From Candidatus Woesearchaeota archaeon (lineage in GTDB: Archaea; Nanobdellota; Nanobdellia; Woesearchaeales; UBA12501), in assembly GCA_016177345.1 (NCBI GenBank), contig JACOVM010000036.1:1-12084 (forward strand): a stretch of 12,084 nucleotides of DNA, read 5' to 3'. The notes below the pieces were generated by a model. That model saw only the letters and a program-made list of their open reading frames with translations. It was not told the origin of the DNA and did no database searches. The position numbers and the translations under genes were made by a program. Shown piece by piece: positions 1-7,059 of this stretch; position 1 is the stretch's first letter; each line of letters begins with the position of its first letter.

Positions 1-531
1 CCTGTTCTTGGCAAAGAAAGGCTTGGACGTTATAAATTAAAAGATAATTTTTTCAGTTTTTGGTACCGATTCATTTTTCCTAATCAGACAGCCCTTAATA
101 TAGGAAATATCAAGATAGTCGAAGAAGAACTTAAAGAAAATCTTAACGCATACGTCGGCCGTGTCTTTGAGGACATCTGCAAAGACTTGCTTATCCAATA
201 CATAAACAAAGAGATATATTCCTATACTTTAGATTTTGAAAACATTGGCACGTGGTGGAACAGAACAGGAGAAGAAATAGATATCGTTGCATACAATCAC
301 AAATCACGAAAAATACTTGCAGGGGAAGTCAAGTGGACTGGCCAGCCAATGGATATAGATATCATTGATAACCTAATGAGAAAGTCGAAAATGATAAACT
401 TTGCTGGGGAGTACAAATTCTTATTCATATCAAAAAGCGGATTCACTGATAAAGCGGCCTCAAGAATAAAAGAAATAAATGGAATATGCCTGGACCTTAA
501 TACCATTTCAAAAATGCTTGATGAGACTTAG
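1..531 (+). CDS. DUF234-type archaeal ATPase, C-terminal part (5' end outside window)
   Basis: The reading frame is open from base 1 to a TAG at 529-531, so about 176 residues of a longer protein are visible; the TTG at 187 is internal and not a start. The visible part has the C-terminal layout of archaeal AAA+ ATPases with a DUF234 domain: a segment reading YKLKDNFFSFWYRFIFPN near the left edge, then NAYVGRVFED, then GTWWNRTGEEIDIVAYN, then GEVKWTG. The last two carry the acidic residues and E-x-K expected of a PD-(D/E)xK nuclease-like fold. The ATPase part (Walker A and B) must lie to the left. The family is common in archaea in many copies; its cellular role is poorly defined, with DNA- or defence-related functions often suggested. 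Family assignment is strong, function is not. Confidence 0.85.
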   Translation, partial: PVLGKERLGRYKLKDNFFSFWYRFIFPNQTALNIGNIKIVEEELKENLNAYVGRVFEDICKDLLIQYINKEIYSYTLDFENIGTWWNRTGEEIDIVAYNHKSRKILAGEVKWTGQPMDIDIIDNLMRKSKMINFAGEYKFLFISKSGFTDKAASRIKEINGICLDLNTISKMLDET

Positions 532-571
532 AGCAACTTAGATGGTTTGTAAAGTTAATTATAGCTATTTC

Positions 572-721
572 TTACAAAATCCCTTTTATAAAATGCCCAC
601 CATCAAAAAAAGCCATCGCTTCTGGAATGCCTGCTTTCGTTGCGATATCAAGAGTCTGGCCACGGGTGTAAAATAGAAAAGAATTCATCGACGTTGTCGC
701 AACAGAGAGGACGGATGCCAT
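572..721 (-). CDS. Possible small leaderless gene, 49 aa, unknown
   Basis: A 49-codon minus-strand frame (MASVLSVATTSMNSF...HFIKGIL) ends at a TAA at 572-574. A longer reading from 763 is possible, but the ATG at 721 sits about 25 bases downstream of a TATA-like CTTATAAACA (741-750 on the plus strand), the same spacing as the recognised genes here, so I prefer it. I recognise no family. The first residues are weakly hydrophobic, and the middle (GQTLDIATKAGIPEAMAFFDGG) looks like folded-protein sequence and not junk, so it may be a real microprotein or the tail of a decayed gene. It converges on the DUF234 gene with 40 bases between stops. Evidence is only promoter spacing and composition. Confidence 0.35.
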   Translation of the reverse strand: MASVLSVATTSMNSFLFYTRGQTLDIATKAGIPEAMAFFDGGHFIKGIL

Positions 722-740
722 GAAGAAGGGCAGATGAAGG

Positions 741-750
741 TGTTTATAAG
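741..750 (-). promoter_or_regulatory. TATA-like box for the 49-aa minus-strand frame
   Basis: On the minus strand this reads CTTATAAACA, centred about 25 bases before the ATG at 721. This would give a leaderless transcript. It is the main argument that the small frame is a gene. Confidence 0.4.
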
Positions 751-768
751 CCTTTGTCTTCATTTCTA

Positions 769-824
769 GCTGTTTTTTTCTTTTTTCTCCCCTGCATGAT
801 AAGGAGAAGAAAGAAAAAAACAGC
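769..824. repeat. 22-bp inverted repeat in a divergent intergenic region
   Basis: Bases 769-790 (GCTGTTTTTTTC...TTCTCC) and 803-824 (GGAGAAG...AAACAGC) are inverted copies with a single mismatch, separated by 12 bases. Each arm is a pyrimidine/purine tract, so both strands carry a T-rich run. The repeat lies between the minus-strand TATA box at 741-750 and the plus-strand TATA box at 845-853, so neither leaderless transcript should include it. It could be a two-way barrier or terminator, a protein-binding site, or a remnant of a small mobile element. Apart from this and the small frame at 572-721, I see nothing in the 532-874 spacer. Confidence 0.75.
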
Positions 825-844
825 CATGGTTTCTCAAAAACAAA

Positions 845-853
845 TTTTATAAA
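845..853 (+). promoter_or_regulatory. TATA box of the aminotransferase gene
   Basis: TTTTATAAA is preceded by an A-rich BRE-like CAAA and is centred about 26 bases before the ATG at 875. No Shine-Dalgarno lies between them, so the mRNA is probably leaderless. Confidence 0.75.
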
Positions 854-874
854 TGCACGAATTCTTTTTCATTT

Positions 875-2176
875 ATGGATCTTGATGTTGAGGCTGTCCA
901 GCTGAATACCGCGATTAAGCACAGCAATCCTGTCGTGGTAGATCTTCTCTCACAGCGTGGCAGGGCTATTTTCTTTCCCCGCTTGGGCATGATGTCGCAG
1001 ACAACGCAAGCGCTTACCAAAAAGATAAATGCAACGATTGGAACCGCGTATGAAGAAGACGGGTCTCCTATCGCGCTTCGAGAAATCTCCAAAAGGATTA
1101 TCGCCCCGGCAAAGGACGTGTTTCCTTACGCTCCTGTTAATGGCCGTGAACGCCTGAGGCAGCTCTGGCTGGAAGAGATGAAGAGAAAAAACCCAACGCT
1201 CAGCGCACCAACCACAGTTCCTGCAGTTACTGCCGGCATCACGCACGGGCTCGGTATTGCTACATACTTATTCGGGGAGCCGGGTGATTCTATCTTGTTA
1301 TTCGATTACTTCTGGGGCAATTACCACCTTATTTTTGAGCACCCTTATGGGGTGCAGCTTGACCAAATCAACACGTTCGGCAAGGATAATGGGCTCGACC
1401 TTGCTGCGCTAGATAAGAAATTGAATAGCGAAAAAAAAGGAAAAAAGATTCTGCTCTTAAACTTTCCAAACAATCCCCTTGGATATACCCCCACAAACCA
1501 GGAAGCCAAGCATATCCTTTCTATCATCAAAAAATCTGCTGACAATGGAAACAAGCTTGTTGTTATTTGCGACGATGCCTACTTTGGATTAGTCTACAAG
1601 AAGGGAGTATACTCGGAATCATTATTTTCAACCCTTGCCGGCCTTCATGAGAATGTTATTGCCGTAAAAGTAGATGGGGCGACAAAGGAGGAATACTTTT
1701 GGGGATTACGCGTTGGTTTCATCACGATCGCGTTTAAAGGAATGACCAAAGAGGCTGCCGATGCCCTCGAATTCAAAATAAAAGGGGTGATTCGCGGTGG
1801 AGTCTCAAACTGCTGCCATCCCACCCAAACCATTCTAGAGATGGCATTGCAATCAAAAACTCACGCTCGTGAAAAAAAGCAAAAGTATAGCCTCCTTAAA
1901 AAACGATTTGATACGGTAGAAAAGGTGCTTCAAACAAAGAAGTATAAGGACTACTTTGAGCCGATGCCCCATAATTCTGGCTACTTCATGTGCCTTCGCC
2001 CAAAGAATGGGCTTGATGCTGAGGCAGTCCGACAGCAGCTGCTCAAGAATTATAATACCGGAGTCGTATCCATGTGCGGCTTGATTCGAATAGCCTATGC
2101 CAGCGTTCCACTAAAAACCATTCCGGTCTTGTTCGAAAACATTTATTTGGCGTGTAAGGACTTGAAGATAACTTAA
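875..2176 (+). CDS. Class I/II (fold type I) PLP-dependent aminotransferase
   Basis: A 433-residue PLP enzyme of the aspartate-aminotransferase superfamily. Recognisable parts in order: substrate/PLP segment FPYAPVNGRERLR (about 83-95), the glycine-rich TAGITHGLG (119-127) that binds the cofactor phosphate, DYFWGNY (144-150) with the aromatic that stacks on PLP, NFPNNPLGYTP (197-207) with the PLP-contacting Asn, DDAYFGLVY (233-241) with the Asp that contacts the pyridine nitrogen, and VDGATKEEYFWGLRVGF (266-282) in which Lys271 is the expected Schiff-base lysine. A late Arg in GLIRIAYASVP fits the substrate-carboxylate arginine. It resembles the subgroup with PFWGNYN-type motifs, annotated only as aspartate aminotransferase-like, so the amino donor is uncertain. 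It stands alone behind its own TATA box; the ATG is fixed by that spacing. Confidence 0.9.
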   Translation: MDLDVEAVQLNTAIKHSNPVVVDLLSQRGRAIFFPRLGMMSQTTQALTKKINATIGTAYEEDGSPIALREISKRIIAPAKDVFPYAPVNGRERLRQLWLEEMKRKNPTLSAPTTVPAVTAGITHGLGIATYLFGEPGDSILLFDYFWGNYHLIFEHPYGVQLDQINTFGKDNGLDLAALDKKLNSEKKGKKILLLNFPNNPLGYTPTNQEAKHILSIIKKSADNGNKLVVICDDAYFGLVYKKGVYSESLFSTLAGLHENVIAVKVDGATKEEYFWGLRVGFITIAFKGMTKEAADALEFKIKGVIRGGVSNCCHPTQTILEMALQSKTHAREKKQKYSLLKKRFDTVEKVLQTKKYKDYFEPMPHNSGYFMCLRPKNGLDAEAVRQQLLKNYNTGVVSMCGLIRIAYASVPLKTIPVLFENIYLACKDLKIT

Positions 2177-2204
2177 ATTCTTAACTTCCTTCACCCCACG
2201 GCAG

Positions 2205-2224
2205 TTCTCCAGTATTCTCCAGTA
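2205..2224. repeat. Tandem 10-bp direct repeat upstream of the CorA promoter
   Basis: TTCTCCAGTA occurs twice with no gap (2205-2214 and 2215-2224), ending 10 bases before the TATA box at 2235. The position would suit an activator or operator site, but two copies of a 10-mer may also be slippage. Confidence 0.5.
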
Positions 2225-2234
2225 ACAACACAAA

Positions 2235-2242
2235 TTTATAAA
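2235..2242 (+). promoter_or_regulatory. TATA box of the CorA-type gene
   Basis: A perfect TTTATAAA with an upstream CAAA BRE-like stretch, centred about 26 bases before the ATG at 2265. No ribosome binding site is visible between them, which points to a leaderless transcript. Confidence 0.8.
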
Positions 2243-2264
2243 GCTGGATGCGCCATGCTGTTCT

Positions 2265-3218
2265 ATGATTACGGTCTACCGCAATGTTCGCGGTGTGGTC
2301 AAGCGTGGATCGCCAGAGGATATCCACCCGCTCCATAAGCTCTTATGGGTCTCTGCAGTAGATATCACCCCCAATGAAGCTGATGAGCTTGAGCGAAAGA
2401 CTCGCATTCCTCGGCATTTCTTTCTTGAAGGATTAGACGAATATGAAGTTCCACGTGTCACCTTTGCTGACCAGATCGCGCGAATCATCTTCAAAAGCCC
2501 AAAGATGGATCACGAACGAGGCTGGGTGCCGTCTTTTTCCATTCTCTTCACACCTGATTATATCATTACCGTAAGCAAGCAGCACCATCCTGCGTTAGAC
2601 AAGCTTGAGCGGGCAATCCAGAAAGATGGCGATAAAGGAGAGGTGTTTATTGACAGTCCCGACTTGTTTGTCTATGAAATCATCAAGCACGTCATGAGGG
2701 AATTCAGTGTTGTGCTTGACCAGGTGGAAGAGGATATTGACACCATCGAGGATCAGCTCTTGCGGCGCCCAAAACAAAGTGTAGTGCAGCATATTTTCAA
2801 GATCAAAAAAACGCTGATCTATTTTCATAAGGCACTAGCAGCAAATGTTGAAGTGATTGCGACGCTCGATCGCGGCCAGATTCCGCTGGTTAGCAAGAAA
2901 AACCTGCCCTGGTTTCGAGAGCTGTACTATGACATCAATCAGCTCATTGACATGGAAGCAACCTATCGGGATGTTGTCACGGGAACTCTTGATTTGTATA
3001 TTTCAACGATCTCCAACAGCATTAATGAAACAATGAAAAAGCTGACCGTCGTTGCATCATTCGTGCTTATTCCAACGTTAATCTCTGGAATTTATGGAAT
3101 GAACTTTCACTTCATGCCAGAGCTGGAGTGGAAGTTTGGCTACCCCTTCGCTCTCGGGCTGATGGCAGTATCCATCCTTTTCATCTATGCATATTTTAAA
3201 ATGAAGGACTGGATGTGA
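2265..3218 (+). CDS. corA: CorA family magnesium/divalent cation channel
   Basis: A 317-residue protein with the full CorA layout. There is a cytoplasmic N-terminal alpha/beta domain (about 1-150), then a long charged helical stretch (FSVVLDQVEEDIDTIEDQLL and onward) that forms the funnel stalk. Two C-terminal membrane segments follow (about 258-276 and 293-311), joined by a short loop carrying the signature YGMN (277-280), which is the family selectivity filter for hydrated Mg2+ or Co2+. The C-terminal tail FKMKDWM is basic, as usual for the inner gate region. Length is normal. The protein should form a homopentamer in the cytoplasmic membrane. Sequence alone does not separate Mg2+, Co2+/Ni2+ or Zn2+ transport. 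It is a single-gene unit with its own TATA box. Confidence 0.93.
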   Translation: MITVYRNVRGVVKRGSPEDIHPLHKLLWVSAVDITPNEADELERKTRIPRHFFLEGLDEYEVPRVTFADQIARIIFKSPKMDHERGWVPSFSILFTPDYIITVSKQHHPALDKLERAIQKDGDKGEVFIDSPDLFVYEIIKHVMREFSVVLDQVEEDIDTIEDQLLRRPKQSVVQHIFKIKKTLIYFHKALAANVEVIATLDRGQIPLVSKKNLPWFRELYYDINQLIDMEATYRDVVTGTLDLYISTISNSINETMKKLTVVASFVLIPTLISGIYGMNFHFMPELEWKFGYPFALGLMAVSILFIYAYFKMKDWM

Positions 3219-3249
3219 ATAAGAAACGAGAAGGGCGAAAAGCACAACA

Positions 3250-3257
3250 TTTATAAA
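3250..3257 (+). promoter_or_regulatory. TATA box of the small Cys-rich protein gene
   Basis: TTTATAAA is centred about 28 bases before the ATG at 3282, matching the leaderless pattern of the neighbours. It supports this short frame as a real gene. Confidence 0.75.
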
Positions 3258-3281
3258 CAAAATACGCCCTTAATTCTGCTT

Positions 3282-3572
3282 ATGTTGTCCTTATTTCAAT
3301 CACGCAGGGCAGTTTATCGTGTAAGAGCAGTTCTTCTCGTGATTGGCGTTCTTGCAATGGTCGCATTTCTTGGAACTGGAAATCCTGACACAATTACGGG
3401 CTTTCAGCTCTACCATGAAGGAAACGAGTGCTCAACACAATTAGCAAAATATGACATTACCTGTGCTTCCCCTTTATCTGATATGGTTGCAGTGTGTCAA
3501 ACGACGACCATGATTCAGGTGTGCGGCACAAAGCAAGGCTGTATTGCCGTTGCACTAGATGCTTGTGAGTAA
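3282..3572 (+). CDS. Small membrane-anchored or secreted Cys-rich protein, unknown
   Basis: A 96-residue protein of no family I recognise. Residues 1-16 are basic (QSRRAVYRVR), followed by a hydrophobic segment at about 15-32 (RAVLLVIGVLAMVAFLG), which reads as an uncleaved N-terminal anchor or a signal peptide. The remaining roughly 60 residues contain six cysteines (ECS, TCA, VCQ, VCG, GCI, ACE), an even number that could form three disulfides outside the membrane; the last is the penultimate residue. No CxxC metal pair or lipobox is obvious. Its own TATA box and its place between corA and glmS support expression. A surface or envelope role is inference from topology only. Confidence 0.75.
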   Translation: MLSLFQSRRAVYRVRAVLLVIGVLAMVAFLGTGNPDTITGFQLYHEGNECSTQLAKYDITCASPLSDMVAVCQTTTMIQVCGTKQGCIAVALDACE

Positions 3573-3620
3573 GGAGAAATGACCTGTCAAATTCTTCTAA
3601 TGTTTTTTTAGTGAAGATAG

Positions 3621-3630
3621 CTTTAAATAA
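3621..3630 (+). promoter_or_regulatory. TATA box of glmS
   Basis: CTTTAAATAA is centred about 26 bases before the ATG at 3652. I see no structured leader and no room for one, so the bacterial glmS ribozyme riboswitch is absent. Confidence 0.7.
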
Positions 3631-3651
3631 TCTTTCAATGCACCTTGACGC

Positions 3652-5409
3652 ATGTGCGGCATTATTGGATATATTGGAAAAAGACAAGCATACCCTATTC
3701 TTCTGGAAGGGCTCCAACGATTAGAATATCGCGGCTATGATTCAGCAGGCATCGCAACTGTTGATGATGCTCATGGCACAACAACCATTACCACCCACAA
3801 GGATAAGGGCAGGGTTGATGTTTTAAAGCAGTATTCAAGCGTTGGAACTATGGGGATTGGCCATACCCGATGGGCAACGCATGGCGTTCCATCAACAGTA
3901 AATGCACACCCCCATCTTGATTGCAGCAGCTCCATCGTTGTCACCCATAATGGGATTATCGAAAATTTTCGCGAGCTGAAAGAAAACCTTTCTGGCCATC
4001 ACTTTCGTTCACAAACTGATTCCGAAGTTATTGCCCACCTTATTGAGCAACACTATAAGGGAGATCTTCACCATGCAGTCATGCACATTATTCCAATGCT
4101 AAAAGGAACATACGGCCTGTGTGTTCTCCATAAGAATAAGAGAGAGCTCGTTGTTGCCAGAAACGGAAGCCCTATTGTCCTCGGCATTGGCTCTGGAGAG
4201 CAGTTTGTCGCGTCAGATGCTGCAGCCCTGCTTCCCCATACTAAACAGGTTATCTACCTCGATGATTTTGAAACAGGAGTTGTAGCTGAGAATGGGATGA
4301 AAATATTCAACAAAAATAACCAGCTTGTAACGAAAGAGATTAAGACAGTTGCATGGGATGTGGAGATGGGCCAGAAGCATGGCTACAAGCATTTCATGAT
4401 CAAAGAGATCCACGAGCAGGCGCAGGTTGTTCGTGATTCTTTATCAATCGCTGTTGATATTCCCCTATTAAACCAAACAGCAGAACCCAAAGTAAAAAAA
4501 TTATTTATTGTTGCATGCGGCACGGCCGCCTATGCAGGCCTTATTGGAAAGTATGTTATCGAACAGGTTGCTCGTGTTCCAGTCGAATTTGATATCGCCT
4601 CAGAATTTCGCTACAAAAACCCAATTATTGAAAAAGGAGATATATTGCTTGCCATCTCCCAATCTGGCGAGACTGCTGATACTCTTGCAGCGGTTTCTCT
4701 TGCAAAACAAAAAGGGGCTTCAACGATCGGCATCGTCAATGTTATGGATAGCACGATCGCCCGCATTGTTGACTATGTCATTTACACAAGAGCAGGCCCG
4801 GAGATTGGTGTTGCATCGACAAAGGCCTTTATGTCCCAGCTCATTGTGCTGTATAAGATTGCAGAGCAGCTTTCAGGAACAGCACTTGGGCTCGAACAAC
4901 TCCCCCTTCTTGTTGAAGAAGTCCTAAAAAAGGATGCAGCCATCAGGGAAATTGCGAAAAAGTATGCCCTGGTATACAATTTTATTTTTATCGGAAGAAA
5001 CCTCAGCTACCCACTTGCCCTTGAGGGTGCGCTGAAGATGAAAGAAATCTCGTACATTCACGCAGAGGGATATGCAGCAGGAGAGATGAAGCACGGCCCA
5101 ATTGCCCTCGTAACTGATGATGTGCCATGCGTTGCCATTGCTCCACGAGACAGCGTGTACGACAAAATGGTGAGCAATATTGAGGAGATCAGGGCGCGCA
5201 GGGGAAAAGTCATCGCCATCGCCTCCGAGGGAGATCATGCCATCCAAAAATATTGTGAGGATGTCATCTTCATCCCCCGCATTAATGATGTACTCACACC
5301 ATTTCTTGCGATTGTTCCTCTGCAACTTCTAGCGTATCACATTGCTGATCTTCGAAACTGTGACATTGATAAACCAAGAAATCTGGCAAAGAGCGTAACA
5401 GTGGAATGA
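3652..5409 (+). CDS. glmS: Glutamine--fructose-6-phosphate aminotransferase (isomerizing)
   Basis: Converts fructose 6-phosphate and glutamine to glucosamine 6-phosphate and glutamate, the entry step to UDP-GlcNAc and amino-sugar glycans. At 585 residues it is close to the usual length of about 600. The N-terminal Ntn glutaminase domain starts MCGIIGYIG, and Cys2 becomes the nucleophile after Met removal, which also fixes the start. It has GHTRWATHG (70-78), THNGIIENF (98-106) with oxyanion Asn100 and Gly101, and SQTDSEV (120-126). The first SIS domain has ACGTAAYAG (288-296), SQSGETADT (336-344) and GVASTKAF (386-393). The second has GRNLSYPLALEGALKMKE (448-465) and EGYAAGEMKHGP (472-483). 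The C-terminus DKPRNLAKSVTVE carries the conserved sugar-binding lysine. All key residues are present. Confidence 0.97.
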   Translation: MCGIIGYIGKRQAYPILLEGLQRLEYRGYDSAGIATVDDAHGTTTITTHKDKGRVDVLKQYSSVGTMGIGHTRWATHGVPSTVNAHPHLDCSSSIVVTHNGIIENFRELKENLSGHHFRSQTDSEVIAHLIEQHYKGDLHHAVMHIIPMLKGTYGLCVLHKNKRELVVARNGSPIVLGIGSGEQFVASDAAALLPHTKQVIYLDDFETGVVAENGMKIFNKNNQLVTKEIKTVAWDVEMGQKHGYKHFMIKEIHEQAQVVRDSLSIAVDIPLLNQTAEPKVKKLFIVACGTAAYAGLIGKYVIEQVARVPVEFDIASEFRYKNPIIEKGDILLAISQSGETADTLAAVSLAKQKGASTIGIVNVMDSTIARIVDYVIYTRAGPEIGVASTKAFMSQLIVLYKIAEQLSGTALGLEQLPLLVEEVLKKDAAIREIAKKYALVYNFIFIGRNLSYPLALEGALKMKEISYIHAEGYAAGEMKHGPIALVTDDVPCVAIAPRDSVYDKMVSNIEEIRARRGKVIAIASEGDHAIQKYCEDVIFIPRINDVLTPFLAIVPLQLLAYHIADLRNCDIDKPRNLAKSVTVE

Positions 5410-5419
5410 GGGCGCGTGA

Positions 5420-5451
5420 GTAATTTACCACTAAATTGTCCCCAAAATTAC
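5420..5451. terminator. Weak inverted repeat between convergent glmS and PEP carboxylase genes
   Basis: GTAATTT (5420-5426) and AAATTAC (5445-5451) can pair across an 18-base loop in the short gap between the glmS stop and the stop of the facing gene at 5448-5450. The place fits a two-way terminator, but the stem is only 7 AT-rich pairs and there is no long T run. Confidence 0.3.
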
Positions 5452-6995
5452 CCCAAAAACTGCCGTATCCTTCCCGCCTCAGCGATCATTTCTCCAATCT
5501 TTGCTGTGTTTTGATGCTTCAGCTCATGAACAATGCCTGATGTTATAGCTGCATGACCTTCATCAATATTACTCACCTTAATATTATCCTTACCCGCCTT
5601 AACATTACCTCCTTTATCACCTGCATTATCGAGCGAGAATAAGTTCAAAACAGACTGCACTTTCTTCTGAATCTCTCCAGGAAAATAAGAAAGGGTTTCC
5701 TTATTGAAGTACTGCATGGAATCAGCAAGGTCTTGATCGATATTCTTGTACCACTGCCGGATCTTATCAAGATCGCTCTCCTTCAACGATGCAAGGCCAA
5801 GAAATTCTGGGGGCAGCCCAAGAGAGTAGAGCGATGCACAGAATGGAATTGCCCTCGGCAGCTTTACCTTGCTGGTCTCTCGAGAATAGCCAAATAAGCC
5901 AATGTGAAGCTTTCTCCTTCTTCGCTGTGGAACAAGCGGGCTAATGCGATTGATCATTGGCACAAGCAGGTTGATGCATGCCTGATAATCCTTTTCAATC
6001 TTGTCAACAATTGCTGCAGCCTCCTTCGCATCCACAAACAGGGGGCTCTTTCTGCGCCGTGACTTGATTGCTTCAATTCCCTCTTTTACTTGCTCTTCTG
6101 GAAAATCATACTTGAAAGCAGACTGCACCGTGAAGGTCTGAACGCTTGGATAGCCAGCCAATATTTTTTCTACATTGGTCGGCTTGAGGTTTCCCCGAAA
6201 TGGAGCAGAGCCGCACCCAAAAATAGGGAATATCTCGACAGACGTTTTTTGCTCGAGCTGGTGCAGCTTTGAGAGTGCGATCTTGTTCAGCAGGACAGCA
6301 GCAACAGACCCATAGTTCAGTGCAGGGTCGCTTCTGGCAAGCCATACCCGCTGAAGCTCCTTAATCTTTTCAAAGCGGATATATTTCTCAACAAACTTGT
6401 CCACCCCAAGAAGCGCTTCTTTTGTTTCAAATAAGGGTGTTACGCGAATGTCTTTTGGATTCAACTCCCCAAGCCACTTCGCAATGCTAATATCCCTATT
6501 GTAGATCGGCTTGTCCTGGCTCTTAATGATAAACGTTTTGTAGTACTCATGAACCCGAATAATGCTTTTTTCAGAAGAGCACATGGGAAGAAACACCTCA
6601 AAGATGGGTGCAATGCCCTTGCCATCAAAACCCTTGCTATAAAAGCGCTTGGCAATATCAAAATTTCTCGGAATGGAATGGAGCGTTTCCAGAAGGATCT
6701 TTCCCTCATCTCGCTCTATTTCAGGATTTGGAACACGGAGCGTGAGAAAAACATCTTTTCCGAGAACATGCTTTTGAAAATAATCAGGGTATTTCGTGAA
6801 TAGCTTTTTGACCACAAAATTGTCTACTTCTTTTCCTTCAGAATCCCACAACTGCTCATCACAGCCGAGCGTGTCAAAGGCGTAATATGCTTCAATGACC
6901 TCTTCCTCCCCATTAATGACGTGGCTTGAGGCAAAAGGAGGAGACTGTACATTGTCCGGGTGCTGGGTACTCATGCAACGAGGAATCTTTACCAT
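5448..6995 (-). CDS. ppcA: Phosphoenolpyruvate carboxylase, archaeal type
   Basis: Carboxylates phosphoenolpyruvate with bicarbonate to oxaloacetate, supplying C4 precursors. The N-terminus KIPRCMSTQHPDN is the hallmark of the short archaeal-type enzyme (about 500 residues, against about 900 in bacteria and plants). Also visible are YYAFDTLGCDEQLWDSEGKE (about 38-57), GCGSAPFRGNL near residue 260, a basic RRRRK stretch followed by GLFGYSRE (about 360-375), and a C-terminus ending AEAGRIRQFLG, typical of this enzyme superfamily. A GTG at 7001 would add two residues, but the ATG at 6995 is 26 bases from the TATA-like box and matches family N-termini, so I chose it (515 aa). Odd: a Gly/Asn/Lys/Asp-rich insertion of about 25 residues near the C-terminus (5559-5632). 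Confidence 0.95.
   Translation of the reverse strand: MVKIPRCMSTQHPDNVQSPPFASSHVINGEEEVIEAYYAFDTLGCDEQLWDSEGKEVDNFVVKKLFTKYPDYFQKHVLGKDVFLTLRVPNPEIERDEGKILLETLHSIPRNFDIAKRFYSKGFDGKGIAPIFEVFLPMCSSEKSIIRVHEYYKTFIIKSQDKPIYNRDISIAKWLGELNPKDIRVTPLFETKEALLGVDKFVEKYIRFEKIKELQRVWLARSDPALNYGSVAAVLLNKIALSKLHQLEQKTSVEIFPIFGCGSAPFRGNLKPTNVEKILAGYPSVQTFTVQSAFKYDFPEEQVKEGIEAIKSRRRKSPLFVDAKEAAAIVDKIEKDYQACINLLVPMINRISPLVPQRRRRKLHIGLFGYSRETSKVKLPRAIPFCASLYSLGLPPEFLGLASLKESDLDKIRQWYKNIDQDLADSMQYFNKETLSYFPGEIQKKVQSVLNLFSLDNAGDKGGNVKAGKDNIKVSNIDEGHAAITSGIVHELKHQNTAKIGEMIAEAGRIRQFLG
5559..5632 (-). repeat. Low-complexity repetitive insertion inside the PEP carboxylase gene
   Basis: On the coding strand this stretch is built of irregular units resembling GGTAATNTTAAGG and encodes a hydrophilic run from DNAGDKGGNVKAG through DNIKVSNIDEG. 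It sits between a helix ending VQSVLNLF and the conserved tail HAAITSGIVHEL. The reading frame is kept. It looks like a repeat-expanded surface loop. Confidence 0.6.
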
Positions 6996-7015
6996 GGGCA
7001 CACGTCTTTAGCAAA

Positions 7016-7026
7016 CATCTTTATCT
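7016..7026 (-). promoter_or_regulatory. TATA-like box of the PEP carboxylase gene
   Basis: The minus strand reads AGATAAAGATG, centred 26 bases before the ATG at 6995, the same spacing as the other leaderless genes. It lies in the gap after the DUF212 gene, so the carboxylase can be transcribed separately from it. Confidence 0.55.
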
Positions 7027-7059
7027 GAATCTTTATCCGATAGATTATCTTATCATAGA

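Noticed and set aside
187..531. TTG at 187 as the start of a 114-residue gene
   Set aside because: The frame is open to base 1 and the preceding residues carry the conserved DUF234-region pattern, so this is the end of a larger gene.
3573..3651. glmS ribozyme or riboswitch leader
   Set aside because: Only 79 bases separate the genes, with a TATA box about 26 bases before the ATG, leaving no transcribed leader that could fold.
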